Source: Oecophyllibacter saccharovorans
GTDB taxonomy: Bacteria > Pseudomonadota > Alphaproteobacteria > Acetobacterales > Acetobacteraceae
NCBI RefSeq assembly: GCF_006542375.1
Contig: NZ_CP038143.1
Location: 310,001 to 374,000 of the forward strand
Length of the DNA stretch: 64,000 bases
Direction: 5' to 3'
The notes under the pieces are model-generated. The model did not search any database, was not told where the DNA came from, and worked only from the letters and a program-made list of their open reading frames with translations. Position 1 is the first letter of the stretch. Each line of letters begins with the position of its first letter. The translations under genes and the position numbers were made by a program. Shown here piece after piece: positions 55,149 to 64,000 of the stretch.

Positions 55149-55530
55149 TGCTCGCTCCGTCAGGTGAAATCCCCCTTACATTAAGTCACACATGTCCCTG
55201 ACAGAAAGGATTTTACCGTCCATCGGGCGGGAAATCTCGCCCTGCCCCGTTTACATTGGAGCCGAGCCTGCCAATATCTGGATACGTAAATGCCTGAGCC
55301 CCGCAATCCCCACACGGCTCCCGCCGTCGCAGCGGCTCTCTCGACCGGTGCTGTGCATGATCGCCTCTTTCCGTGGCAGCAGCATGCCATGACAGCGCCC
55401 GGTTGCAGGCCACTCGGCAGACCGGGCACGTCTCCAGGGAGCAGCGGTCCTGTGCAGCAGGCCGGCCGGATTGAGAGAACCGGATCGAAATGGCCTGAAT
55501 CATCTGAACGACGCTGACAGGAGTCTTTCC
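55149..55530. other. Divergent intergenic region msrB / gpmI
   Basis: 382 bases. I find no convincing gene on either strand; the short open frames have skewed composition and no motifs. It must hold the divergent promoters, but no clear hexamer pair was found. A short stem (GGGCG/CGCCC) occurs near 55225-55242. Confidence 0.5.
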
Positions 55531-57075
55531 ATGTCCACCACGAAAAAACAGCGCCCCGTCATGCTGACCATCCTTGATGGCTTCGGCTGGCGCGAAGACA
55601 ACGCCGATAATGCGATCCGCATGGCGGAACTGCCCACTTTCAACAAGCTCTGGGCCAACAATCCCCATTCCTTCCTCCAGGCCAGCGGTGAAGCGGTCGG
55701 GCTGCCTGACGGCCAGATCGGCAACTCGGAAGTGGGCCATACCAATATCGGCGCCGGGCGCGTTGTCATGCAGGAGCTGCCCCGCATCAGCAAGGCCTGC
55801 AAGGACGGCACGCTGGCCCAGAATCCTGTCCTGCTCGCCTTCATTGACGCGCTGAAGGTCAGCGGCGGCACCTGCCACCTGATGGGCCTGGCCTCCAAGG
55901 GAGGCGTGCATGCCCATCAGGACCACATCGTGGCTCTGGCCAAGATCGTCGATGCCGCCGGGGTGCCGGTCGTGCTGCACCTCTTCAGCGACGGGCGCGA
56001 CACCCCGCCGAAATCCGGGATCGAATTCTTCAAGGAAATCATCGCTGAACTGCCGAAAAACGTGAAGATCGGCACCGTCTGCGGCCGCTACTACGCCATG
56101 GACCGCGATCATCGATGGGACCGGGTGGAAAAGGCCTATGACGCCATCCGTTACGGCAAGGGTCCCCATTTCCCCAATGCGATCGACGCGCTGGAAGACC
56201 AGTATGCCAAGGATGAACGCGGCGATGAGTTCACGCTGCCTGCCGTCATCGGCGACTACAAGGGCATGAAAGACGGCGACGGCATCCTGTCGGCCAATTT
56301 CCGCGCTGATCGCATCCGCCAGCTGCTGGAAGCTTTCGTGATGCCGGTGTTCGACGGCTTCGACCGCGGACCGCGCCTCTCCCTGGCCGGCGTATGCACC
56401 ATGACCTATTATTCCGATTCGCTGGAACCCTATACCCAGGTTCTCTTCCCGGCCGAAATCCTTACCGACCTGCTCGGTGAAGTGGTGGCCAATGCCGGGC
56501 TGAAGCAGCTGCGCACGGCCGAGACGGAGAAGTATCCTCACGTCACCTACTTCTTCAACGGTGGCCAGGAAGTGCAGCTGGAAGGCGAAGACCGCATTCT
56601 CGTCGCTTCTCCCAAGGTCGCCACTTATGACATGCAGCCTGAAATGTCCTCAGGCGAACTGACCGACCGCGCTGTCGAGGCGATCAAGTCCGGTAAATAC
56701 GACATGATCATCCTCAACTTCGCCAATCCCGATATGGTCGGCCACACCGGCGAGCTGAAAGCGGCCATTAAGGCGGTCGAGGCTGTCGATAAGGGGCTCG
56801 GACGCATCTATGACGCGATCCGGGAGCAGAACGGGGTGCTGTTGGTCACTGCTGACCACGGAAACTGCGAAACCATGAAGGATGAAAATACGGGTGCGCC
56901 CCATACAGCGCACACCACCAATGAAGTTCCCTTCATCGTCGCCGATTACGATACGCCCATCACGGTCGAAAACGGCCGTCTGGCTGATATCGCGCCGACC
57001 ATTCTGCAGCTGCTGGGCCTCAAGCAGCCTGCAGCCATGACCGGTCACTCCCTGATCGTGCCGAAAAAGAGCTGA
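55531..57075 (+). CDS. gpmI: 2,3-bisphosphoglycerate-independent phosphoglycerate mutase
   Basis: 514 residues. It interconverts 3- and 2-phosphoglycerate using two manganese ions. Alkaline phosphatase fold: LTILDGFGWRE at the N-terminus, phospho-serine S66 in QIGNSEVGHTNIGAGR, HLFSDGRDTPP, and the metal sites NFANPDMVGHTG and TADHGNCETM. The ATG at 55531 follows ACAGGAG; the frame to 55471 is an extension without support. It heads the run gpmI-envC-ctpA-rppH. Confidence 0.97.
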   Translation: MSTTKKQRPVMLTILDGFGWREDNADNAIRMAELPTFNKLWANNPHSFLQASGEAVGLPDGQIGNSEVGHTNIGAGRVVMQELPRISKACKDGTLAQNPVLLAFIDALKVSGGTCHLMGLASKGGVHAHQDHIVALAKIVDAAGVPVVLHLFSDGRDTPPKSGIEFFKEIIAELPKNVKIGTVCGRYYAMDRDHRWDRVEKAYDAIRYGKGPHFPNAIDALEDQYAKDERGDEFTLPAVIGDYKGMKDGDGILSANFRADRIRQLLEAFVMPVFDGFDRGPRLSLAGVCTMTYYSDSLEPYTQVLFPAEILTDLLGEVVANAGLKQLRTAETEKYPHVTYFFNGGQEVQLEGEDRILVASPKVATYDMQPEMSSGELTDRAVEAIKSGKYDMIILNFANPDMVGHTGELKAAIKAVEAVDKGLGRIYDAIREQNGVLLVTADHGNCETMKDENTGAPHTAHTTNEVPFIVADYDTPITVENGRLADIAPTILQLLGLKQPAAMTGHSLIVPKKS

Positions 57076-57149
57076 TCAGGACCCTGCATAAACGGGGAAG
57101 CCTTCTTCTTTCCCGTCACCATCCCACCAGGCTCTTTCTGGTCGCATGG

Positions 57150-58526
57150 ATGGGCAGCACAGCCGCTCTGCAGGGAGCGGCTGTTGCCCGTTCCGCTGTG
57201 ACGGGACATCCCGGCACCAGGGCTGCCCATCACCACCAGATCGCCCACAGCTCAGGCGCCCACCGGACCGCAGCCTCTGCCAGACATGGAACAGCCAGAA
57301 CCGCAGAAGGCCCAGACAAAGCGGGGCTGGCACGCCTGTCCTCGGCCCTGCAGGAAATCTCAGCCAGTCGTCAGGCCCTGCAACAGGGCCTTGAAGCACG
57401 CCTGCAGCTTATTGCCACCCGCAAAGCAGCCCTTGAGCAGGCTTCAAGCCGGGTCGCGCATAATACGGAAGCGCTGGCCCGGCTCACCCGGCAGCAGAAA
57501 AGAATTGAGGCTCAGCTGGCCCGGCTCCAGCGCCGCCACCAGGTTACTGAAACCAGACGGGCAGCCCTGCTGGAAAACACCGCTGCCCTTCAGCAGGAGC
57601 GCCTGCAGGTTACGCGCCAGGAAATCTCCCTGCTGCCCCTGACCGAGCAGCTTACGGACTATCCAGGCCTGATTCTGCTGCCGCCTGCTGCCCCTGACCG
57701 GCCTGCAGCTGAACAGGCAGCAGACAGGCCAGTGCAAGTCCAGGCTCTACTGCCCTCCCTGTTGGCGTTGCGCCTGGCGGTCAATGCCCAGCGGGAAACC
57801 CGGCTTTCAGCACGCACAGACCGGCTAGAAACCCAGGAAGAGGCTCTGGCACGCACAAGCCAGCAGCTGGAAGCCAGCCGCCTTGATCAGGAACGCGGTC
57901 GCCAGCTGGGGCTGACCTTGACCCAGCAGGCACAGCAGGAAGCCCGGCAGGCCACCACTGAGATGGAAGCCGCCCGACAGAAGCTGCTTGAAGCACGCAG
58001 AAACGCTCAGGCGCTGACCGATGAGATTGAAGTTCTGGTCCGTCGCGAAGCCGAGCAGCAGATGCGCCTGCAGGCCGAAGCACGCAGACTGGCACGTGCA
58101 CATCAGGCGGCCGCGGCCCACAGGGCCGACCGCGCAGCGCAGGCCCTGAGCGGCGCGGGACTGGCACGCGGGGGCGGGCGGGCACCTGTTCAGGGCGTTC
58201 TGGCCACCCGCTGGGGCGAAAGCACGGAGGGAGGACCTGCAACCGGCATCACCTGGCGCACCAGCAGCCAGGTTCCCGTTATCTCCCCCTGCAGCGGTCA
58301 TCTTCTCTATGCCGGGGCTTTCCGCTCGTTCGGCAACATGGTCATTCTCGATTGCGGGCGTGGAACGCGTTTTGTTCTGGCAGGGTTCGGCGCCATTACC
58401 AGCCCTGCGGGCGCCTCCCTCACACGTGGCACACCGATCGGACGCATGCCGGCAGGGCCCGGAGCGCTTTTCGTCCAGCTGCGCCAAGGCAGTCGCGCCG
58501 TCAATCCGGCCCCTTATCTGCGCTAG
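57150..58526 (+). CDS. envC: EnvC-like murein hydrolase activator, degenerate LytM domain
   Basis: 458 residues from the first ATG. Long Gln/Arg/Ala coiled coils (about 55-325) are followed by a C-terminal LytM/M23-like domain (about 335-458, with TGITWRTSSQVPVISPCSGHLLYAGAFRSFGNMVILDCG). The catalytic histidine of active M23 enzymes is replaced (ILDCG for IIDHG), as in EnvC, which activates amidases without cutting peptidoglycan. The reading frame remains open back to the gpmI stop and encodes RLFLVAWMGSTAALQGAAVA, a better signal peptide than the ATG start gives. No ATG, GTG or TTG precedes it there, so the start is uncertain. Confidence 0.82.
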   Translation: MGSTAALQGAAVARSAVTGHPGTRAAHHHQIAHSSGAHRTAASARHGTARTAEGPDKAGLARLSSALQEISASRQALQQGLEARLQLIATRKAALEQASSRVAHNTEALARLTRQQKRIEAQLARLQRRHQVTETRRAALLENTAALQQERLQVTRQEISLLPLTEQLTDYPGLILLPPAAPDRPAAEQAADRPVQVQALLPSLLALRLAVNAQRETRLSARTDRLETQEEALARTSQQLEASRLDQERGRQLGLTLTQQAQQEARQATTEMEAARQKLLEARRNAQALTDEIEVLVRREAEQQMRLQAEARRLARAHQAAAAHRADRAAQALSGAGLARGGGRAPVQGVLATRWGESTEGGPATGITWRTSSQVPVISPCSGHLLYAGAFRSFGNMVILDCGRGTRFVLAGFGAITSPAGASLTRGTPIGRMPAGPGALFVQLRQGSRAVNPAPYLR

Positions 58527-58742
58527 AGTTTCCCTCTGAGTGCAGGCCGCCTGGTTCCAGAAAGATTTTCACTCTTCAACCTGCCCGCAACAGTTTCCCC
58601 GTTCCCTGAAAAACAGTAAACTCCCGCCCACGGAAACTCCGGCCAGCCACCCGGATTGGAATGAGTCAGGAACGCCAGGTCCGCCGGTGCTCCGCCTGCG
58701 GCCGGCCTTACACACGCAGATCACATTGAGGATGTCACGATC

Positions 58743-60338
58743 ATGAAGTTCAGAACGGGCCTGATGCTGGGTCTTGCCCTTGCCTCCTCGTGCTCCCTCG
58801 CCTGTCTTCAGGCTTCAGCAGCCCTGGCTAAAACATCTGCTCCCCTAACCAATGGCGCCCATGCCAAGCCTTCTGCCGCCACTGCAAACACCGATGCCAA
58901 CAATGCCGAAACGGTCCGTCTTCTGACCCTGCTCGGGACGGTCATGGACATCGTGCGGTCAGAATATGTCGAGCCGGTCACCAACAAGACCCTGATTCTC
59001 AACGCGCTCAACGGCATGGTCGGTGATCTGGACCCGCACTCCGCCTACATGACTTCCCAGCAGCTGCATGACATGCAGGATGAGATTTCCGGTCAGTTCG
59101 GCGGGTTGGGGCTGCAGGTGCAGATGGATGCCAAACATGTGCGCGTCGTCTCACCCATCGACGGCACACCCGCTGCTAAGGCAGGCATCCTGCCTGGTGA
59201 CGTCATTCTCATGGTCGATGGCAAAAGCATCGCCGATCTCAGCCTGGATCAGGCGGTGCGCAAGATGCGCGGCAAGCCCGGCTCCCTCATCACCCTCACC
59301 CTCCTGCGCCCCAAAACCGGCAAAACCTTCACGGTGACGCTGAAACGCGAGATCATCCACGTTCAGATCGTGCGCTCGGCCCTTTACGGCCGGATCGGGT
59401 ACCTGCGCCTCACTGAGTTCGATGATTCAGCCGAACACGAGCTGCGCAAGGCCTATCATGCGCTGGAACGTGAAGTGGCACACACGCCCGGCAAAACGCT
59501 GGATGGCCTGATACTCGACCTGCGCTCCGATCCAGGCGGCAAGCTTGACCAGGCCATCGCTGTCGCCCGGGATTTCATCCCACAGGGCGAGATCGTCTCC
59601 ACGCGCGGTCGCCATCCTGAAAACAACCAGCACTGGGACGCCACCGGTACCGACCTGACCCACGGCCTGCCCATCATCGTCCTGACCAATTCCGGTTCAG
59701 CTTCGGCAAGCGAAATCGTCGCCGGTGCCCTTAAGGACCATCACCGCGCCCTCATCCTGGGCGAACGCACCTTCGGCAAAGGCTCTGTCCAGACGATCAT
59801 CCCCATCTCCGACCAGGGTGCCCTGCGCCTGACGACGGCGCGCTATTACACACCCAGCGGGCAGTCCATCCAGGGCCACGGCATCACCCCGGACGTGCCC
59901 GTGGCCGAAAGCCGTGACGATGATGCGCTCTATACATTCCACGAATCTGATCTGGCGCACGTGCTGAGCAACATCGGCAGCAGCAAGGAGAAAGCTGCGC
60001 CTACCCCCAATCTGCCGGCAGCTGCGCGTGCCGTGCCCCATCTGCCGCCTGAAAACTGGCCTGCCTTCAATCCGGCCAATCCCGAGACCGATTTCCAGCT
60101 CCAGCAGGCCCTTCACCTCCTGGACAATCTTACCAATACGCCAGCGCCCAAAGGCCCGATCGCGCCGACGCTGATCGACGGCAAGAAGCCGGACCTGCCT
60201 CCGCTTCCCCTGGCTGCGGGCGGCCTGCACAAGGACACCGAGACAGGACTGCAGAAAAAGAGCACCGTTCAGCAGCCCCCACCTGCCAGGCCGGCCGCTA
60301 AAGCCCCTGCCGCCCATGCGTCGCAAGGAACACACTGA
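58743..60338 (+). CDS. ctpA: Carboxy-terminal processing protease (S41)
   Basis: 531 residues. Periplasmic protease that trims or degrades envelope proteins, including peptidoglycan hydrolases in other bacteria. A signal peptide ends near AALA-KTSAP. A PDZ domain (about 110-200, GGLGLQVQMDAKHVRVVSPIDGTPAAKAGILPGD) and an S41 core follow, with catalytic Ser in NSGSASASEIVAGAL and Lys in GERTFGKGSVQ. A Pro/Lys-rich C-terminal region of about 120 residues follows. It lies downstream of envC, as is usual in alphaproteobacteria. Confidence 0.95.
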   Translation: MKFRTGLMLGLALASSCSLACLQASAALAKTSAPLTNGAHAKPSAATANTDANNAETVRLLTLLGTVMDIVRSEYVEPVTNKTLILNALNGMVGDLDPHSAYMTSQQLHDMQDEISGQFGGLGLQVQMDAKHVRVVSPIDGTPAAKAGILPGDVILMVDGKSIADLSLDQAVRKMRGKPGSLITLTLLRPKTGKTFTVTLKREIIHVQIVRSALYGRIGYLRLTEFDDSAEHELRKAYHALEREVAHTPGKTLDGLILDLRSDPGGKLDQAIAVARDFIPQGEIVSTRGRHPENNQHWDATGTDLTHGLPIIVLTNSGSASASEIVAGALKDHHRALILGERTFGKGSVQTIIPISDQGALRLTTARYYTPSGQSIQGHGITPDVPVAESRDDDALYTFHESDLAHVLSNIGSSKEKAAPTPNLPAAARAVPHLPPENWPAFNPANPETDFQLQQALHLLDNLTNTPAPKGPIAPTLIDGKKPDLPPLPLAAGGLHKDTETGLQKKSTVQQPPPARPAAKAPAAHASQGTH

Positions 60339-60340
60339 GA

Positions 60341-60868
60341 ATGTCAACTTCCACAGATCTCCCTTATCGACCCAATGTGGGCATTGCGCTTTTCAACCGG
60401 GAGGGAAAACTGTTCCTGGCCCAGCGCGCTGATCTGCCGGGACATATCTGGCAATGCCCGCAGGGCGGTATTGATGAAGGTGAAAACCTGGAGCAGGCCG
60501 CCTGGCGGGAGATGATGGAGGAGATCGGCACCAACAAGGCGGTGCTGCTGGCCATGCGCCCCGGCTGGGTGAGTTATGACCTCCCCCCCCATCTGCTGGG
60601 CCGGTCGCTGGGTGGCCGTTACCGGGGCCAGAAGCAGCGTTGGCTGGTTTTCGGCTTCACCGGGAAGGACAGCGACTTCAATCTCGGCCTGCAGACGCCG
60701 CCGGAGTTCAATGACTGGCGCTGGGTCGGCGTCAGGGAAGCGCTTGACGGTCATTATGATCTCGGCATCAAGCGCAAGCTTTATGAAACCCTGCTGCCCG
60801 AGCTCAAGAGGCTGTTTGACAAGGCTCCGCAGGGGTGGTGGCTTCAAACCCCTGCCAAGCTCCGCTGA
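60341..60868 (+). CDS. rppH: RNA pyrophosphohydrolase RppH
   Basis: 175 residues. It removes pyrophosphate from 5'-triphosphorylated mRNA and starts decay. It begins with YRPNVGIALFNREGKLFLAQR. The Nudix box GGIDEGENLEQAAWREMMEE lies at about 42-61, and KQRWLVFGFTG and PEFNDWRWV are typical of the RppH branch. It starts two bases after the ctpA stop and is convergent with the ABC exporter. Confidence 0.96.
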   Translation: MSTSTDLPYRPNVGIALFNREGKLFLAQRADLPGHIWQCPQGGIDEGENLEQAAWREMMEEIGTNKAVLLAMRPGWVSYDLPPHLLGRSLGGRYRGQKQRWLVFGFTGKDSDFNLGLQTPPEFNDWRWVGVREALDGHYDLGIKRKLYETLLPELKRLFDKAPQGWWLQTPAKLR

Positions 60869-60884
60869 AGTTTTCCAGGACACG

Positions 60885-62660
60885 TCAACCCAGAGGCTGC
60901 TCCAGACTCTGATGATGCACCAGACGGGCGTAAAGCCCGTTTTTTCGCATCAGCGTTTCATGCGTGCCCTGTTCAGCTATTCCCCCTTCCTCCACCACAA
61001 TGATCAGATCGGCCTGTTGTATGGTAGCCAGCCGGTGAGCGACGACCAGGGTCGTGCGCCCCTGGCGCAAGCTCTGCAAGGCCTGGAGGACCCGGGTCTC
61101 AGTGCGTGAATCCAGCGCACTCGTCGCCTCATCCAGCAGCAGCACCCTCGGCTGACGCAGAAGCGCACGCGCCAGGGCGACGCGCTGCCGCTGTCCGCCC
61201 GAAAGATACTGCCCGGCAGGGCCGACCCGACTGTGCAGACCCTGGGGAAGCTCATCGAGAAAATCGAGAGCCAGCCTGTCACAGAGCTGGCGGATCTCCT
61301 CCTCACGCGCTTCGGGGCGGCCAAGGCGAATATTTTCCAGGACCGACATGTCAAACAGCGCGCTCTCCTGGCTGACATAAGCCATGTTGTCGCGCAGGCT
61401 TTTCAAGGTCACATCACGCAGATCCCATCCATCCAGCGTGATACGGCCCGCGCTCACATCATGCAGGCGGGGGATGAGCGAAAGCAAGGTGGATTTACCC
61501 CCCCCGCTCGGCCCGACGAAAGCCACGGTCCGGCCAGGCAAAAGCTGCAGAGTCACATTTTCCACCCCGCGCCGCCCGTCACGATGCCGGTAAGACACGC
61601 CAGAAAAGACAAGCGCGCCCTTGCCTTCAGGCAGTGGACGGGCATCCGGCGTCTCCTGCACAGTCGGCGGCGTGTCGATCATCTCATAGACCCGGGCCAC
61701 GCCGCCCAAACCTTCCTGCAAGGCTGTGCTCAACGACCCTAAAGCCCGTAACGGGCGCGAAGCTGCAAAAAGAGCCGCAATGAAGGCAGTGAAATCCCCA
61801 AGCGTCGCCCCTCCCATGGAAGCCCGCCAGCCTGCGAAGCCGAGAACAAAGGCGATCGCGCCTCCGCCTATCACTTCCAGAAGCGGATCGAGACGGGCCC
61901 GGTGACAGGCAATCTGCAACAGGCGGTCATGTAGCTGCCTGAAAGCTTCCCCCAACCGACGGCGCTCATGGCCTTCCATCCGGTAGAGACGGATCTGGCG
62001 CGCCAGGCTGAAGCTTTCTGTCAGAAGGGCAGCCGTCGCACCTATCTGCTCCTGCATCCCGCCGGAAGCCCGCCTGACCCGGCGCCCCAGCTTCTGCACG
62101 GGGATAATCGCCAGCGGATAGAGAATGACAGCAATCAGACTCAGCTCCCAATCCATCCACAGCATGGCGGCAACCAGCCCCACGACAGTGACCACATCCC
62201 CCAATGCATTGACAGAACGGGTCAGCGCCTCACGAAGGGCCAGCGCATCACTGGTGAAACGTGACGCCCAGCTTGCCGGCGCCTCTTCTTCAAGGGAAGC
62301 GACATCAGCCTGGAGACCCTGATTGAGCATCCGCAGCTGCAGACCGCGCACCACCTGCATCACCATGCCCTGCACCGCCACGTTCTGCCCGTACTGGGCC
62401 AGAGCTTTGGCGCCGGTGACCGCCAGGACGAGCGCAGGCACCTGGTAGAGAATGCGCCTGTCATGGGCTGTGAACATGTCGATAGCACGACGGATGATGA
62501 CCGGATAAAGCGCCGTCAGCCCGCCCATAAGCAGGGTAAGCAGAACGATGAGTCCTACCCGGCCTGGATGCTGGCGGATTTCTTCACGCCAGATGCGCCG
62601 CACCAGTTTGAAGCTGGATGCCGGCGGCGCAGCGGACAGTCCTTGACCTGGACACTTCAT
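60885..62660 (-). CDS. ABC exporter, fused permease-ATPase (MsbA-like)
   Basis: 591 residues, a half-transporter acting as a homodimer. Six membrane helices (about 30-320) precede a complete nucleotide-binding domain: Walker A GPSGGGKST, Q-loop YVSQESALFD, signature LSGGQRQRVALARAL, Walker B LLLDEATSALD and H-loop VVAHRL. It belongs to the MsbA/lipid-drug exporter class; the substrate cannot be read from sequence, and MsbA proper (lipid A flipping) is one candidate. It follows the cca-type gene after nine bases, on the same strand. Confidence 0.88.
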   Translation of the reverse strand: MKCPGQGLSAAPPASSFKLVRRIWREEIRQHPGRVGLIVLLTLLMGGLTALYPVIIRRAIDMFTAHDRRILYQVPALVLAVTGAKALAQYGQNVAVQGMVMQVVRGLQLRMLNQGLQADVASLEEEAPASWASRFTSDALALREALTRSVNALGDVVTVVGLVAAMLWMDWELSLIAVILYPLAIIPVQKLGRRVRRASGGMQEQIGATAALLTESFSLARQIRLYRMEGHERRRLGEAFRQLHDRLLQIACHRARLDPLLEVIGGGAIAFVLGFAGWRASMGGATLGDFTAFIAALFAASRPLRALGSLSTALQEGLGGVARVYEMIDTPPTVQETPDARPLPEGKGALVFSGVSYRHRDGRRGVENVTLQLLPGRTVAFVGPSGGGKSTLLSLIPRLHDVSAGRITLDGWDLRDVTLKSLRDNMAYVSQESALFDMSVLENIRLGRPEAREEEIRQLCDRLALDFLDELPQGLHSRVGPAGQYLSGGQRQRVALARALLRQPRVLLLDEATSALDSRTETRVLQALQSLRQGRTTLVVAHRLATIQQADLIIVVEEGGIAEQGTHETLMRKNGLYARLVHHQSLEQPLG

Positions 62661-62669
62661 GACGCCCCT

Positions 62670-64000
62670 TCAGCGGATGGATTCGCTGCGCTGGATTTCC
62701 TGCGCCAGCCATTGCCTGCAGGCCTGCGCATCAGGACGGCACCCTTCTGACAGCCACCAGTCCCGGGTTCTGCACAGCCACTGGCCCAGTGCCGGGCCCG
62801 GCTGAAGCCCGCATGCCAATCCGTCCTTGCCGCTCAGGGGAAAGACCGGGCGCGTCATGGCACCGAGCCGCGCCCGCAAGGCTTCCCAGCCCGCATCCGG
62901 CCGCCCCAGCTCGGCTGCCTGCAGCAGCCAGCTGCGGTCTTCCAGCAGGGACAGCTCCTGCCCGGCTGCCGCACGGCGCAGGTCGTCATCGGTCATGTCC
63001 GGACTGAGTTCAGGGACATTCTGCGCAAAAACGTGCAATCGGTGACGCGCCAGACGTGAAAGCTTCAGGCGCGCCCCGAGCCCCTCATCAGGACACAGGG
63101 CATAAAGGCGCAGAAGCCCCAGGCGCTCTTCCCGTTCGCTTTCTTCGTTCCTGCCCTGTGCCTGTACTGAAGACACTGCAGACAAAGAGGGCGCCTCTTC
63201 ATCCTCCGTCATATTCCCGCAGGCGAGCAGGCGGGCAAGCCCTGCCAGCTGTGCCTGGGGCAGAAGAACATTCAGCAGGGTCGTCTCTTCCATCAGGCGC
63301 AGGGTGGGCAAAAGCCTGGGCCCCGTCAGAAGCCGCAACAGCTCCGAAGCCACCCGCTCCACCGAAAGCCGGCGGGTCAGCTCCACGCCTGCCCGAATGG
63401 CTGCCACGGCTTCCCCATCAGGGGTGCCGCTTCCGTAACGGGCCTGAAAGCGGAAAAACCTCAAAGCGCGCAGGGCATCTTCCTCCAGCCTGCGCGCAGC
63501 ATTCCCCACGAAGCGGACCCGCCCCTCGGCCAGATCCTTCACACCGCCGAATTCATCATGCAGTTTTCCGGCCCGATCAAATGAAAGGGCATTGATCGTG
63601 AAGTCCCGGCGCGCGGCATCCTCTCGCCAGTCATCCGTCCAGGCCACGACAGCATGACGGCCATCCGTCTCCACATCATGGCGCAGGGTCGTAAGTTCAT
63701 AAGGCCGCGATTCATGCACAACGGTCAGCGTGCCATGCGCCAGACCGGTCGGAACCACTTTCAGCCCTGCCGCTTCCAGAAGGGGTGTCGCCTCTTCGGG
63801 CGGCAGGGGACTTGCCATGTCAATGTCGTGCACAGGCCGCCCGCACAGGAAATCCCGCACGCATCCGCCCACCAGCCGGGCCTGCGGCAGAACAGACCAG
63901 ATGCGTTCCACGCCTGCGCGTTCCGGCAGGACCGACAGACGCTGCCAGATCAGTTTCTCCTGCTCTGACGCGTGCGTGTCTTCCCCGGCCGACGGAAGCT
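62670..64000 (-). CDS. cca: CCA tRNA nucleotidyltransferase / poly(A) polymerase family, 5' end outside window
   Basis: At least 413 residues. It adds or repairs CCA at tRNA 3' ends (or adds poly(A), which the family cannot always distinguish). Polymerase head: VGGCVRDFLCGRPVHDIDMA with the catalytic Asp pair, RRDFTINALSFD, and EEDALRALRFFRFQARYG. A helical C-terminal domain follows. A GTG at 63911 is the only start codon in the window, but the frame stays open to the right edge and reads like the normal N-terminal helix (EKLIWQRLSVLPERAG), so the true start is probably beyond 64000. Confidence 0.88.
   Translation of the reverse strand, partial: LPSAGEDTHASEQEKLIWQRLSVLPERAGVERIWSVLPQARLVGGCVRDFLCGRPVHDIDMASPLPPEEATPLLEAAGLKVVPTGLAHGTLTVVHESRPYELTTLRHDVETDGRHAVVAWTDDWREDAARRDFTINALSFDRAGKLHDEFGGVKDLAEGRVRFVGNAARRLEEDALRALRFFRFQARYGSGTPDGEAVAAIRAGVELTRRLSVERVASELLRLLTGPRLLPTLRLMEETTLLNVLLPQAQLAGLARLLACGNMTEDEEAPSLSAVSSVQAQGRNEESEREERLGLLRLYALCPDEGLGARLKLSRLARHRLHVFAQNVPELSPDMTDDDLRRAAAGQELSLLEDRSWLLQAAELGRPDAGWEALRARLGAMTRPVFPLSGKDGLACGLQPGPALGQWLCRTRDWWLSEGCRPDAQACRQWLAQEIQRSESIR

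Noticed and set aside
55181-55429. 82-codon minus-strand frame in the msrB-gpmI gap
   Set aside because: Odd composition, no motif and no ribosome site; treated as noncoding.
60885-62660. Calling the ABC exporter MsbA outright
   Set aside because: Fold and motifs fit, but lipid A and drug exporters of this class cannot be separated by eye and the neighbours give no help.
1-64000. Search for CRISPR arrays, IS elements, prophage, tRNA or rRNA genes
   Set aside because: No regularly spaced repeats, transposase or integrase motifs, terminal repeats or tRNA cloverleaf were seen.

Overview
The window reads as a chromosomal segment of an acetic acid bacterium (Alphaproteobacteria, Acetobacteraceae). 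The reasons are a membrane-bound PQQ glucose dehydrogenase, the alphaproteobacterial runs ftsE-ftsX-ydcF-plsC-DUF2125, carA/yqeY/dnaG/rpoD and gpmI-envC-ctpA-rppH, a PheT B5-domain insertion I associate from memory with this family, and high G+C. The genus cannot be fixed from sequence alone. I see no insertion sequence, prophage, CRISPR array, tRNA or rRNA. Almost all of the window is housekeeping, packed tightly with many ATGA/GTGA overlaps.

Layout. 1-4540 (minus): start of lpxB, then pheT, pheS, rplT and rpmI, without infC. 4973-8352 (plus): glucose dehydrogenase gcd, a secreted His-rich protein and a probable structured RNA ending in a strong terminator. 8422-12983 (minus): sufE and two histidine kinases with receiver domains. 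13202-18548 (plus): a small membrane protein, then ftsE-ftsX-ydcF-plsC-DUF2125. 18571-21257: gloB, then the phosphatidylethanolamine pair psd-pssA. 21282-30016 (minus): pepA, holC and a six-gene hyfBCEFGI-like cluster. 30386-39534 (plus): cysQ, tsaC, lptF, lptG, lptD, surA, rsmA. 39539-47402 (minus): cfa, the ribosomal set rpsF-rpsR-rplI, rpoD, dnaG, yqeY. 47836-54009 (plus): carA, carB, greA, wrbA. 54049-55148 (minus): upp and msrB. 55531-60868 (plus): gpmI, envC, ctpA, rppH. 60885-64000 (minus): an ABC exporter and a CCA-type nucleotidyltransferase running off the edge.

The most interesting locus is 21282-27871. It encodes a group 4 hydrogenase / complex I-like membrane complex, but the large subunit has lost all four NiFe-ligand cysteines. 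The antiporter-like and NuoK-like subunits lack the membrane-embedded lysines and glutamate expected for proton pumping, and no ferredoxin subunit is present. The small subunit keeps all four cysteines of its [4Fe-4S] cluster. All six frames are intact and translationally coupled or closely spaced, so this looks like a maintained but repurposed complex, an extreme form of the energy-converting-hydrogenase-related (Ehr) type.

Other points worth a second look are an FtsE in which every ATPase motif except Walker A is altered, a CarA carrying an obligatory N-terminal helix-turn-helix domain, a three-way-junction RNA candidate at 8231-8352, and a degenerate receiver domain in one kinase. All homology calls are by eye, without database search.
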